A DNA stretch of 64,000 bases from contig WPIO01000019.1 in assembly GCA_009760855.2 (NCBI GenBank), positions 3,483,501 through 3,547,500 of the forward strand, given 5' to 3'. A program made the translations under genes and the position numbers. Below are positions 12,439 to 24,202 of this stretch, piece by piece. The stretch is from Cristatella mucedo. Its lineage: Eukaryota > Bryozoa > Phylactolaemata > Cristatellidae. The notes under the pieces were generated by a model, which was not told where the DNA came from, searched no databases, and worked only from the letters and a program-made list of their open reading frames with translations. Every line of letters begins with the position of its first letter. Within the stretch, counting starts at the first letter, position 1.

Positions 12439-12616
12439 TGTTCATAAGGCGATCAATCGAATGGCAATAGATCTCAACGATCGCAAGTTAATGACAATTT
12501 GGTGAATCGATATGATTATAATAGATCGCCACTCCAGTACTGACCACACCAAATGCTTACAGTCGATGCAACTCATAACTTCCCTTTGGAAGTGCTAGCA
12601 ACTTGCAGTCTTGTCT

Positions 12617-12790
12617 AAAAAAATACTAGCTGATTTAACAGCCTCTTTTTGTATAGCGACAGAAGAGCCTTTACGGCTATCACCACCGCTTTCGGTGACG
12701 ATAAAGGATCGCCCACCATAAGATTCGAACCCACGACCTCGCTGACGAGGTCGTGAAAAGCAACCGCCTTACCTAGTGTGCCATCACGGC
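12617..12790 (-). mobile_element. SINE B, full copy
   Basis: Read on the minus strand it starts GCCGTGATGGCACACTAGG, has B box GGGTTCGAATC, GGTGGTGATAGCCGTAAAGG, TCTGTCGCTATACAAAAAG and ends with TTAAATCAGCTAGTATTTTT. Confidence 0.9.
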
Positions 12791-13234
12791 GCCTTTGTTA
12801 CTCTTTCAGCTGCAACAGGCTGAATGGCTCCTTGACTACTTGAACTTCTCGCGCGAGCAACAACTCCTGTGTAGGCAAGCTGATTCACGCACCGGGGACA
12901 GACCGAGGGCAGGCAGACTGATGTGCATAACCTAGTGAGTCATTGCGGAACAAAACAAAGAGGAAAAAACGTACCGTAGCCCGAGACTGGCTGGTAAAAT
13001 TCCGGTCTGACTCACTTTTTAACCGTTTCCTGCTTCTTTACCGAATAAGCTGTCACTGTGAAATGACTAAATAAGTTATTTTAAGGGTCATCTTTAATAA
13101 GTGTTCTCCCCTCACTGAGGCGTGATGCACAGGTAGTCGATCTTGCATGGAGAGCCACACAAATCTATGAGTTGCAATTCGACTCTAGTCAGTTTAATTA
13201 ATTTAAATGTATTATTCTCAGACCGACCGCTGTC

Positions 13235-13400
13235 TGTGGTGCAGCCCCTGGGTCATAGCCCAGGGATAAGGGGCTAATACAACCCGAACCTTGAGCCTTG
13301 GGTTCAAGCCTTGCAGCTGGCAATTCTTTATTGCTCATTGCAAGCAGTGGTGATAGTCCACTACGGCTCCTATTACGCTTGCTAACTGAGGCTGTATTAT
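13235..13400 (+). mobile_element. SINE B, degenerate copy
   Basis: GGGTTCAAGCCTTGCAGCTG at the B box and TTGCAAGCAGTGGTGATAG downstream, with indels. Confidence 0.55.
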
Positions 13401-15023
13401 CAGTCAAATTTTCCTTTTACTGCTGAGTTTTTCACTACGATGTGTCCAAGGTATTGACATGCTGCAATCTTGCGTTGAGGTTTTTATTATAACCCTTTCT
13501 GACTGACTGACCTCTTAGCCTCACACGCAGTGTCCATGGACTGCACTTGACTCATGATCAATGCAGTTTATTCTCCTAATCTTAGACATGTTAGAATACC
13601 TACTTCCTGGATAGATAAGCTCCGGATTATAAAGCTGGTGATCTATAACTGGCAGCTACAGAAGAGTCCAGTTACCGACGCCCTGCATCACGTGGTTCCA
13701 AGGATTCAAATTAGGGACATCGACCATAACATGCATAACAAGTGTGTATGTGTAGCTAGCTGCACGTCTAGTGCATACACGTGGCCGTACCGGTCTTGAA
13801 TCTGCAACCATCGGAAGACGTTGGTTAAAATCTTCGATGAATCTTAGGCTCGGCTCTGACGCTTGTGGAGGTTTCCTGAACGAGCGAAATGTGTACAGTA
13901 ACCTGGTCGCGAGCTGTTTCTTTTTTAACAATCCTTGACTGCTACCTGTATGCAGGGATATCTTAAAATTACATCTAATAAGAATTTATCATCAGAACGC
14001 CCTAATGACGTCTATAACTTAATATGTTGGCACAGGTCTCCTCTAGTATAATAGGGAAAGAAACTCGACGCGATGCCTTTAAAAGTAATTCAAAGGCAAG
14101 CAATACTCTACAAGCCCGGTAATATGCACATGATTTGGTATACTGTAAGTCATATCGTCAGATGTCCCATCAATTTCGACTGTATAGAACATCTTAATGG
14201 TATCTTCCTTCATCTAGATCAAGACATATACACATCGAGTAGTATTTGGCACGACTTTGCATGCGAGTATAACCATCTCAATTATACCATGAATGCCCCA
14301 CAACTAGACAATACGAAACTGCCTATACACTTACTCGAAGAGCGTGCCCCTTAGCAGAATATACCAAGGGGTCATGGTATGCCATGTTGATTTGGGGCGA
14401 CCGCGGTTGCATGTTGCATTCATTACAAGGTAATTTAAAGCGTGCTAGTGGGCATTTAAGTTTACGAAGCTACAGGCCTTCACAAAAGGTCAATGACCGA
14501 TATATGGCTTTTGTAGCATTCGCTACTCGTGTCCTTCTCTGTCTTTCAGCTTTTTTCTATGAAAGCAAGTAAACCCTGCAAGCTTTACGAACCTCGGGGC
14601 TGTAGCATTAACTTTTCATCGCACTTCTGCAATCCTGCAATCCTGCAATCACACTTCCGGTACGCTGCAATCGGCATCACGATGGGGAAGCCGGCGTTAA
14701 AGCATTCTAATGCGCATAATGTCCTCATCTGTGATGTCAAAATGCGGATGCGACTGACGATTACAATCAAGCGTCACTGTTCTTCACTGCAGCAGTAATA
14801 ACCGCATTGTTTACTTGGCTGGCTTGGCTTCGTGCATGGGACATTGAAGGCAGATAGCGTCTTCAGTTAGCCGCTAGACATGCAACGCCCTGTGTGACTA
14901 TCGATTCTGCCACTGATTTCAGAGCCAACTACTGAATACAATTACCACTAGGTAGCGCTTGGAGCCTTTGAGCTTGGCGGTTTTCGGTTGCTCAAAAGGG
15001 TAGCCGGCGGACTCCATGCTGCG
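13401..15023. other. No gene seen
   Basis: Small open frames only. A triple ATCCTGCAATC repeat occurs near 14630. It abuts the candidate minus-strand exon at 15024. Confidence 0.5.
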
Positions 15024-15243
15024 CTAAGTAGCTGGGGAAACAAGATAAGCAGAGCCAGAGTCAGGAAATGTCTGAATGTCTGACGCAGCGAGCAGCGATG
15101 AAGTAGCAGTCCGCGCGCGCGACGAGTGCGATGGAGCCCCCCCAGTTGACGGCATGGGAGAAGCTGTCATAGCTGTGTGAGAATTTCGAACGTCATTTCC
15201 ACTGCTTAGGGCCAACTGAGCAAAAGCTGCTGTCCCCGAAAGT
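15024..15243 (-). CDS. Candidate terminal exon of an unknown minus-strand gene
   Basis: A clean acceptor (TTCCTTTCACTTGCAG) is followed by one split-codon base and 72 codons ending in TAG at 15026-15024. The peptide starts LSGTAAFAQLALSSGNDV and ends SGSAYLVSPAT. It is Ser/Thr/Ala-rich, like a disordered C-terminus of a regulatory protein. No upstream exon was identified and no polyadenylation signal was seen. It may be coincidence. Confidence 0.3.
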
Positions 15244-18147
15244 CTGCAAGTGAAAGGAACACAATAATAATTTTATTCTCCAAAGAGTGTCCGAATATAC
15301 GCGGAGGCTGAACATTCGGTGCACGAGTCCAGCCCAATGCGGACGTGCTAGGCTGGGGTGGGCCTAGTTGGTCAAAGTAAGAATCGTTCTGCTTTGTACG
15401 CTATGTGGAGCCACCGCTGCAGGGTCTCTAGGAAAGAGCCGACGATGAGACATGGCCGTGCACACCTGTTTCCGTCGGCCGTCACTGGCGTAGCAGATCG
15501 TCTATCGAGGCCCAGGCCATTCGCGATGGACATGCAAACCAGCTTCGAACGAGAGGTATAATCTAGGACAAGGATGCAAGCACGAAGGTCAATAGCAGCC
15601 AACTTCGATCGCTTAGCTTGACGGTGCGTAGCTTAACTTGACTAGAGCACCTCGCCGGCGTTAGCGGCCTGTAAGTAATTGCGCAGCCGAGTTTCAGTGG
15701 TCAGAGGCTCTTTCCCGCCAAGCCCCGCCATACTCCGCCTGGTTGGCGGGCCTGTAAGTAATTGGTTGCAAGCAGTAGAGCGCACTTGGGTCAGCGTTGC
15801 CCGCGGTGCAGCACTCGTGCACGAGGTCACACCTGCTCGTCCTATCTTTAAGAGTGTTTTACATGAAAAGGGGGCCGCGGCAGCAGCGGAGCAGCGGCGG
15901 AGCACTACGCTCACGACGTTGTAGAAAGGGGCTCGCGCGGCAAGGTTTGTCCATGCAATGGCCCTCTCGCTCGAGCTATTAGCGCTAGACCGTACCGCCT
16001 AATTGGACTTCCGGCTTTGCCTGGAGTTCGTCCTAGTTGTCTTGGTTTCTGGACAGATTTCAAGGACTCGCAGCAGTCCTGCGTACTCTCGCCAGCATAC
16101 CAGGCTCCAGGCCGGGTATCCGCTAATAGCTGGAAGCTAGTAAGCAACACGAGCGTCACCATGAACCATGCTGCTCGGCATTCCTTCGCTTCTACTCATA
16201 CTTGGTACTAATTGCGTATAGCAAGGAGCGCCAAGACTTCAATCGCCAAGTTTCATCACTTTCCAACCAAATGTCAAGCTGCGTGAACTCAATTCAAGTG
16301 ACCGACGCCAACTCACGCCCTACGACGATCGTACTTTGATTCCAGTTACTAGCTACATTAGGGGTAGGTGCACTGCCATATTTGGATTAGCGGCGGTAGT
16401 TGAGCAGAAAAGCTTATTTAGGGAGCTGCGTGCAAAGTGCAAATGCTCTTTTCTTGTTTCGGACTGAGATGCATTGCATTCAGAGTAATGCAAAACGAAG
16501 AAAATTTCAAGCGCTTTCCAACGGAACGATGAACACGCGATCATGAACAGCTTTCACGGCAATCCAAACCGTCGCCTTCAGAAGGCAGACGCGACAAATG
16601 ATTTCGCGAGACCAAATTAGAGACTACGGCATTTTTAAACCCTCGAAGTGAATGTGTTTCATCATAATCACCTTAAAATATTAAGCGGCGTGAGTGCGGC
16701 AGATACAGTAGATACAGTTGTACAACTGTAAAACATCCTGCTTGCCCAACATCTGCTTACTGAAAGTCTACACTTTGAGCTGACAGAAAGTGACGTCGCT
16801 TTAACAGACACGGCTTCACCTAGCTTCGAATATTGATTAAGAAAACTGTGTGGGTGCTCGCCTAGTACCCCCTAAGGTCTGTTTTTCCATAAGCGATAAT
16901 CAATTTTGACTGTACGCTCAATTTGCTGTTTGTCAAAGGATCGAGGCCGACTGGAAAGTATAAGCATTTATTTTCACCGCTTACCGTAAACAATGAAAAA
17001 ATGAATGGTAGTCACCTCAAACTTTTTTCTGTGAGTAAGACAACGGTATTTGGAAATTTAGCTATCTCAAATGGGAAACGGTTAAATGCCAGCCTTTTAC
17101 CCATTCGGTCATTAAGGAGAGCAAATGAGTCAAGGTTAAATCGCTGTGTTTTGTGCGAAAGACAGCTACGCGAGCTTGCACGTGCTATGGCTCCATGCTG
17201 TTCCTGCTGCCTCAAAGACAAAGATAGCATCAAATTTTGTTGACAAACATCCTCGGAGATCTAAAAGGAATGCCACCATTTTGAAGTCTTTGAGGACCCT
17301 CTCAAAGTCGTACTCGTGTATTTCTCGGCTTCATCAAGGTTTCTACGCTGCTGTAAACCCCAGTAGGATGTGACGCAGAGTGCAGAGCCAGGAGAGAAGA
17401 AGCGGGTGCCTTTTTCTGTATCTAAGCTCAAAGCTTCGAGGCTCCACGGGGCGGGGCTTCGATAACGAGGCGGGTCTTCGATAACGAGGCATTCATCGCT
17501 CATTCTAGGTGCAGGCGAATACGATATTGTTGCACAGGCCAGTCGCACTGTCTCGTTGAGCCCGTCGTGGCAAGTGAACAAGCTGCTGATGAGTCTTTTC
17601 ATCAGTACGCTAGTTGCAAGAGCTCATTTTGGCGAAATAATATGAAATTTCTCTGGTTTTTAGTCATAAGCAGTCACGAAGTATTGTTTTTTAGTATTAA
17701 TTGCAAGGATTATGTATCTAGAAGTAAACTATCGCGCGAGTGCTGCTGTATACGTATGTATGCTCCCTGCATATCTATTTTTATGCAATTAATCACCTTT
17801 CATATTTTACCACCAGGCAAAATTAACTCTTTCAGCAAGATGTTCAATACAAAAAAAGCTCACAATAAAACATCAAAGTCCTCAAGAGGGACGTCGTGCG
17901 CAGGCGGAACGCCTGACGGCGAGTAACAATTTCAAATGCGCTCGTGGATATTGCCATTTCGTTTCGTATGCCGCTAGTGCATCACAAACGCCCGCGTGAG
18001 CCAAATAATTTCAGGTACCTTCAAAGCTACCTAAATTGCATCGCAAAGGATAGGTACGTTCGTAGCGACGGCAGCACTCGAGAGCAGCACTCTAGCTAAA
18101 ATGATCGTATATCGCCGGATCGGCCGGCTGAGGCGGTCGCAGTCCAA
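15244..18147. other. No gene confirmed
   Basis: 15.6-16.0 kb is CpG-rich and holds two copies of GGCCTGTAAGTAATTG (15666, 15749). No exons with convincing borders were found. A promoter could lie here, but that is a guess. Confidence 0.4.
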
Positions 18148-18306
18148 TTGACCCATGCTCTGCGGAAATATTGCAGGAGTAGAGGCGCACAAGGCAAACC
18201 TCGCGAAGTGATTACAGGAAAGCAAGTCGAATGCCTCAAGTCTCAGCTCGAGAGGGCTGGCCATGAGAAGGAACACGAAAGGTCAGCCTGCACTATCGGA
18301 CCTCAG

Positions 18307-18479
18307 GGAGATGTAAAAGCGCTGGTTGAACGGTTCTCTGCTTCAACCAGCGCTACCGACGGACGCTTTGGCAGCAGAAAGAGCTCCTCGGCGCCAGCTA
18401 CGGCTACAGGTCGAGTAGAGCTTCTCGTCCGCAAGTTTTCGCCTCCTCGTGAAGAAGCAGCGGATAGCTGGCACCTGAG
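18307..18479 (+). CDS. Candidate internal exon of an unknown plus-strand gene
   Basis: The segment lies between an acceptor-like CTCAG and the donor GAG-GTAAAA. It reads GDVKALVERFSAST, then a Ser/Ala/Thr linker, then GRVELLVRKFSPPREE. The internal repeat (V-x-x-L-V-x-[RK]-F-S twice, about 35 residues apart) and high GC argue for real coding sequence. The frame is also open upstream to 18148. No following exon with matching phase was found, though an open, Gln-rich frame follows an acceptor at 18627-18628. Family unknown. Confidence 0.3.
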
Positions 18480-19414
18480 GTAAAATTCGGCGCTGCCAAT
18501 ATGCCTGCGCGAGATATCGATGAAAGGGAAGCCACAATATAACAAGCAGCAGAACCACTTTGCAGCGACGACGTCGATGAAGGAAGGATAGAAAAAAGGC
18601 AAGCGACGGCCGAGTTACAGTTCGAGGAGCCGCCGTCGCCGATTAGAGCTTCTCCTCCTTTGCAGCAGCAGCGGCAGCAGCTGCTGCTTCACGACTCGGT
18701 CCAGCTATCCGCTGAAGTGCACAGCCGCCGCGCACAGTCGTCTGCAGCGACGTCGCTAGCCAGCAATCGTGCAGGTCTGCTGCAGGCAGCGGATGCCGCG
18801 GCAACTTGCCTTTGTTGAGGCGAGCTTTCGTTCACTGGCGGCCGAACAAAAAATAGTATCGCGCTTTGATCTTTTAATATTGCAGGAGATCTTGAAGCGA
18901 CCGACGACGCACGTGTCACCTACATGTCGGGTGTCAGCATCAAGCCGAAATGGTTCAGCAGCGCGTTTCACACAACCGTTTGCAGAGATGGAATTCTACC
19001 TACCACCTTTGTCGGACAAGCTACTGTATTAATCTTGCGCATCGTGCGCATTTAGCTAATCTCCTATCAAAACCAGCGAGAGTAATTTATTGCTTTCAGA
19101 TGAGCAGCAGTGTGCATACTTACTTGCCCCAAATTCAACGTCGGCTTGTTTTTTTTATTGCCAGTGCCATGTCTTTTCGACTTTTAAAATAAATTCGAGG
19201 CGCTGCCTTACATGTAAACCTTTGACGTAGGTCCAAGGTCATGACACATCTAAGCGCTAGCTCCTTTTCTAGTACCCTAGCTGCGGGCATTTCTTAATCG
19301 CCGTCCGATGATAGGCAGCGTGCTTTACGCAGCTAAGCTTAGTGAACGTCCACTAAAATCATCTTAATAAGCTGCGGCGACTGATAACTAAATGCCTGAG
19401 GTCATGCCTTAGAG
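18480..19414. other. GC-rich segment, possible further exons
   Basis: An acceptor-like GAGTTACAG at 18620-18628 precedes an open frame FEEPPSPIRASPPLQQQRQQ. Its phase does not match the candidate exon at 18307, so the link is unproven. Confidence 0.25.
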
Positions 19415-19600
19415 CAGTGGTTCTCAAACTGTGGGTCACAACCCCTTTGGGGTCGAACAACCCTTTCACAGGGGTCACCTTAAGATCATCGGAAAACACA
19501 CATTACCACATTTCGCACATAAGAATTTTATGGTCGGTGGTCGCTACAACATGAGGAACTGTATTAAAGGGTCGCGGCATTAGAAAAGTTGAAAACCTTG
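19415..19600 (+). mobile_element. SPIN-like hAT MITE (non-autonomous)
   Basis: A 186-bp element beginning CAGTGGTTCTCAAACTGTGG and ending AAAGTTGAAAACCTTG, so the ends are imperfect inverted repeats. The subterminal phrases ACCCCTTTGGGGTCGAAC, CCTTTCACAGGGGTCACC, ATCGGAAAACACA and GAGGAACTGTATTAAAGGGT are the wording of the SPIN (SPace INvader) hAT family known from tetrapods. It has no coding capacity. Flanks do not show a clear 8-bp target duplication. Confidence 0.85.
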
Positions 19601-19869
19601 AGGCATCCATCCGATCGACGTCGTCCGATTTCCTTAACCAAATTGACGATAAAAACCAAAATCCTCGTAGAAAACACTAAGCGCAGTTTGAAGAAGTGAA
19701 AAGGCCACAAGGCCTCTAGAGCTGCCTAGAAGTATGGCTTTGAGATTGGTTAGTAAATCCAAGAAACTCGGCAATTCACCTTCTTTCCAAAGCGAGCGAG
19801 CGAGATGACTCCCGGGTGATCAATGGATACAGAGCTGCTTCTACTCTGAATCCACAAGATAGGCAATGG

Positions 19870-20270
19870 AGTGGAAGGACCTTCATGCCTAGCTCAACTG
19901 AGGGACCTCCTCTTTCAACCTCCTCGTGCCGTAGAATCCTCTGTGGACTATAAACTAGCTGCTCCATTCTTTCTCCAGAAGACCAATAATGACAGAAGCT
20001 TGAATTTTGCGTGCTTTAGACTACGACTTAGACTGTGGAACTCACCTTTCACTACGCTTGTGAAACGTGTTCACTCCTACTGCCGACTCTGGCACATCCC
20101 TCCCAGCTGGCCTGCACTACTATTTCCACGCTGCTCACTTCCTTGGCTGGGCTCCTGACTCAGTGTTGCTTATCGTATTCTCTTTTTTTGCGTAAGGCTT
20201 ATGTGTGCTCGCAACCCTGTGTGGACCGAAAGTTGCCGAGGCCTTGAGCAAGATGTTCGCAGTCGGGCGA
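19870..20270 (+). mobile_element. LINE family 2, old ORF fragment
   Basis: CLAQLRDLLFQPPRAVES then VDYKLAAPFFLQKT and RLRLWNSPF parallel the ORF end of the copy at 44.1 kb (AELLHQFQPL, VDNKLAVPFLRLKT, RLWSSLP). Confidence 0.7.
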
Positions 20271-20320
20271 CCGAAACACGTCTGGAGCTGCCCCACTCCG
20301 TCGTGTCTTGGCGGCTATAA

Positions 20321-20496
20321 TAAAAAAAATACTAGCTTATTTAACAGCCTCTTTTTGTATAGCGACAGAAGAGCCTTTATGGCTATCACCACCGCTTGCA
20401 GTGGCGATAAAGAATCGCCCACTGCAGGAATCGAACCCTCGACCTCGATGCCGAGGTCGTGAAAAGCAACCGCCTTACCTAGGGAGCCATTACGGC
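20321..20496 (-). mobile_element. SINE B, full copy
   Basis: Minus-strand copy with A-box region GGCTCCCTAGGTAAGGCGG, the self-complementary arm GACCTCG/CGAGGTC and tail TAAATAAGCTAGTATTTTTT. Confidence 0.9.
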
Positions 20497-20507
20497 TGCA
20501 GCTTGTA

Positions 20508-20539
20508 GTCGTGCAACGGACGGTTGCCCGTTGCACGAC
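20508..20539. repeat. Inverted repeat, 12-bp arms
   Basis: GTCGTGCAACGG, an 8-bp spacer, then CCGTTGCACGAC. It lies at the 5' edge of a SINE B copy. Confidence 0.9.
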
Positions 20540-20599
20540 TCGAGCCCACGATCTGGCTCGTGAAACCTGACCTCTCAGCTAAGACCCGGGGGCAAAGAA

Positions 20600-21420
20600 G
20601 AACAGCGTCAGGGCAAAGGGCACACAAAAACGACTATTTACGATTTGGCGTATACCTTTCTTTTGAATCAAGCTAGTGCGCACATTTAGAAGCTCAAGTT
20701 GTATTCACGTGAAACAGGTCCACTAGGCTACTTTTAGCCGCTCTTCTCGGTCTCGGTTTTGCTTAGACATATTTGACAGCACCCCTAAAATAAGGATATA
20801 CGAATGGTAGTTTTGTCCGTCTTCGTTAGTAAGTCTCTGCCGAGTCATTTCGCACCATCAACTTTAGTGCATGCCGCACGTGGACTTACATTTACTTGCT
20901 ATCTGGCAAGCTCGCAGCCAAGGATTTTTCAGAAAGTTCACCTATACGTTGGTCTGGATGTGAAGCTATGCAAACAGTCTGAAAATTTCCGAGTTCAAAT
21001 ATGCCTGTAGCAGAAGCATTTTCATAGTAGAACTAGTTTTATCAATAGAAGCGTAGTAGTTGGAGCCCACGCTCTTACAGACAAAAATCGCCATTTTTAG
21101 TGATGCTCTGGATGTAGGAATATTAACGTAGCGAATGACTGGCAGCAGCCGTGGCTAGTCGCCGTCACCCGTAACTGAAGCGGAACAGCCTGAGATCCAG
21201 CATTGGTGTTTCCTTCTCGTTGCAGCCAATTGCACAGCAGATCGCCACCCCGTTTTTGTGAGATCCAGAAGTGTGCGAATACGTACGGTCAGGTACGTGC
21301 CAAAATGCAGTCTTTAGTGCGCACTACCACCCTTGCTACAGAGCGCGACATACAGCAGTATTTAGTGTTGGCCGGTCGCCCGCCCGCCAGAAGTCTTGAT
21401 ACTAATGCATGTAGCCGCAT
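20600..21420. other. No gene seen
   Basis: No exon or repeat family recognised. Confidence 0.5.
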
Positions 21421-21433
21421 AAGCGATCTGTCC

Positions 21434-21530
21434 TCAGCGGACCGAGGACAGATTCAGCACTTTATGAAGAAAGAATGTTACAAGATTTGGCCGCCTCTGC
21501 CGCCGCGACGCAGCGACAGAGGCGGCCAAA
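21434..21530. repeat. Two stem-loops in 100 bp
   Basis: First: ATCTGTCCTC ... GAGGACAGAT with an 8-base spacer. Second: TTTGGCCGCCTCTG (21486-21499) ... CAGAGGCGGCCAAA (21517-21530) with a 17-base spacer. Confidence 0.85.
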
Positions 21531-21639
21531 CTTTGCTCTAGTCAGAGACCGATCAAGTCGGTTTTTAGCTTTTTGCTTTAGCAGATAGCTTTTATTCCTC
21601 AAGGTTAAATCCCCACTGAACTCCTCTAACTAGTGCCGT

Positions 21640-22250
21640 CAAGTCATCCGGTATGTCATGGCGTCAATCAGGAGTGAGTTCCAGGCTTTGGGAGCACACG
21701 AACTAAAGGCGCGTTCGGTCAGCAAAGGATTTGAGGCTGCTCAGAGACACCGCTCAACGACGTCCGAACAAGAGTGGTAGTTACGATGCGTAGTCTCATT
21801 GGGAAATGGTTCGGATTGAGACGGAGAGCAAGAAAATAAAGGCACTTAATTAAAAGGGAGCGACAAAACCTCAAAAGTCTTTACGCTACATAATGAGCAG
21901 CCAATGCAGGTCGGTGAGATGTGGAGTAATATGATAATGCCGAGATGGTTTGGTCCAGCTGTTAAGGAGCTCGCCCGACCAAGGCCTGGCTGAGGTCGTG
22001 GGCTCGAGCCCCGAGGCACATGTGAAGCGCCTGAATAGAGATTTAGTTCTCTTAGGGGGCTATACAAATGAATTATATTTATTTGTTATTATAAAATAAG
22101 GACGTTTACGACAGATAAGCCTAGCTGCAAAGTTCTGCACCAAATATAAGCATCCTATAGTGCACAGGCAGTGAGTGTAACGAGTGAGAGTGTGAGGCAG
22201 CCAGTTACAGAAGTCAAGGCAGGATATTAGAAGCAAGTATATGGAAAAAC
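21640..22250 (-). mobile_element. L2-like LINE fragment, split by a SINE C
   Basis: Left part is the KAWNSL ORF end in reverse. The right part reads LVQNFAARLICRKR on the minus strand. The SINE C at 21939-22079 lies between. Confidence 0.75.
21939..22079 (+). mobile_element. SINE C (tRNA head, LINE tail)
   Basis: Head with GATGGTTTGGTCCAGC, B-box-like GGGCTCGAGCCC, then GAATAGAGATTTAGTTCTCT and GGGCTATACAAATGAATTAT. Confidence 0.85.
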
Positions 22251-22844
22251 TTGGCTTCAGGATAGCGCAAACCCACAAAAGTCTTTTAAAATTTACTTTC
22301 TAAACAGCTCGTTAGGTCCGCAACGCCGGGATTACTTAAGAGCAATCAAATTTTATGACACGCTCATCGTGGTTCCAGATAAAGAAACAGGCATTATGTG
22401 AGACGTGCTAAAACGCTTTTATGAGCAACTGAGATTAGGGCTCAAATTGAGCTTTAGGTTTTGACGAATTTACGTTACTTGCACACGCGTCTCAAATGGT
22501 CACTTGCAAGTGACATTTTCTCAAGTAAATAGTATATAGACTTCACGTGAGGCTTTTATTTGAAGGCAATTATTGCAAAGTCATCCTTAGAGCCAGATCA
22601 GTAGGAGACTCTTAACGACGTCGATAAGACTCGACCATTTTGGTGCATGTGCAGAAATCATACGTATCACACATTTGTCTTTACGAAAACAAGTCGGTGG
22701 TTTAGGAAAGACGCTGACTACCCGATTTGTTGCAAGTTATCCTGAAAATTCAAATTCTGCTGACAACTTTTCAAATTATTTGCAAATCGAAAAGGGCTGC
22801 CAACTCTGCCGTCACACGTTTGTCGCATTTTCATACTGCTTTCA

Positions 22845-23615
22845 AGGATTGCTTTAACATTGCTAAAATTCGGGCTTTTTTAGACAGGGATACCGCGGCT
22901 AAATTGGTCCATGCATTTGCGATATCCCGTCAAGACTTCTGCAACTCTGTAACTTCTGTAACTGCTTGCTGGTCAACTGACCTGTGCACTCAGGCGTTAA
23001 CCGCTGGTGCAAAACTCTGCAGCCAGGCTTGTCTGTCGTGAACGTCGCAGTTGCCACATCACACCACTTCTCGCCGACCTGCAGTGGCTCCCAGTCAAGC
23101 AACGCATCGACTTCAAAGTTTTGTCGCTCACTTTTAGGTCCCTTCATTCTTTGGTTTCAGCCTATCTATCATATCTACTACCCCACCAGGCTAAGCATCG
23201 CTTTTCGGAATCTAACCGTTTACCCATACCTCGTACAAATCTCAAATTATTTGGAGATAGTGCCTTTTGTTCGTATGCTCCCGAAGCCTGGCACTTACTC
23301 CTGGCTTGCTTCACGATTTGTCCTGACTTGTCCTTACTTAAAAAGAAACTAAAAATGCATCTCTATGACAGCACTTAGTGGCGTCCCTGTGATTCGTTCT
23401 TTATGTGCTTATGCATGCTGATACTGTGCGTGCTGCCACTAACCAAATTGGCATTCTGACCCTGTGCACGTTACCCCTAACCATGTTATTCCTGTTGTTT
23501 TGTTGAGCACGCTACCACTAACCATTCGATCGTGTTTCCTGTGTAGCAAGTGTAAAGTGCCTAGAAAGAGCTCCTCAGAGGGTGCTAGATAGGAAATGCA
23601 TTATTATTATTATCA
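22845..23615 (+). mobile_element. L2-like LINE, ORF end and tail
   Basis: ALVHAF-like start (KLVHAFAISRQDFCNS), [20 protein letters not shown], then FGDSAFCSYAPEAWHLL, the 3' UTR and an (ATT)n tail. The reading frame is broken. Confidence 0.88.
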
Positions 23616-23866
23616 AGCAAACCACTGGTTGTATGCAGTCTCTTCCACAGATATTTTTACATGAACTAAATCGACAAATTCTAGCTACTCGAAGGCGTAT
23701 CTAATCTAAGGAATATTACCTTACCAACACACAGCGACGTGGGTGCGAAGCTGACAGGAATCTGTTAGCAATACGTAAGTCTTGATGTAATCACTGAAAA
23801 CGCCATAGCGGTAAACCACAAAGCTTCTCCAGAGGTCTTCTCAAGAGATATCATCCAACGCGAATG

Positions 23867-24202
23867 ACATTCAATTCTTGATTAGAACCGAAATTAAACA
23901 CCACCTTTTGCCAGTACTGGGTTCGGATAGTGCTACAATTAGCCAAGGCTAATCAGTACCAAGCACCAACAGCAATCACACGTCTGCATACGATCCACTC
24001 CCATTGTATAACAGCAATTCTAGCGTTCAGCAGTACGTTTCGGATCTTGATCGATTTCATTCTTAGCCTGGGCGTTACTCCTCACGCTTCAGTTCATAAA
24101 TGCACCGTGCCGGCCTACTTTAGCCAGCGCGATTGGTCTAAGCTAAAGAAGCACTTGAGTTCTTCAGTACCATTCAACTACTATTTAGCTTCACGGCTTT
24201 GA
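23867..24202 (+). pseudogene. Plus-strand open frame upstream of the 269-residue ORF
   Basis: A frame of about 97 codons that can begin after an acceptor-like tract (CACCTTTTGCCAG, ending at 23911) and runs YWVRIVLQLAKANQYQAP to FNYYLASRL and a stop at 24200-24202. No family is recognised. It is listed because it belongs to a run of three plus-strand frames in 1.8 kb. It may be an exon, a decayed ORF or noise. Confidence 0.2.
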
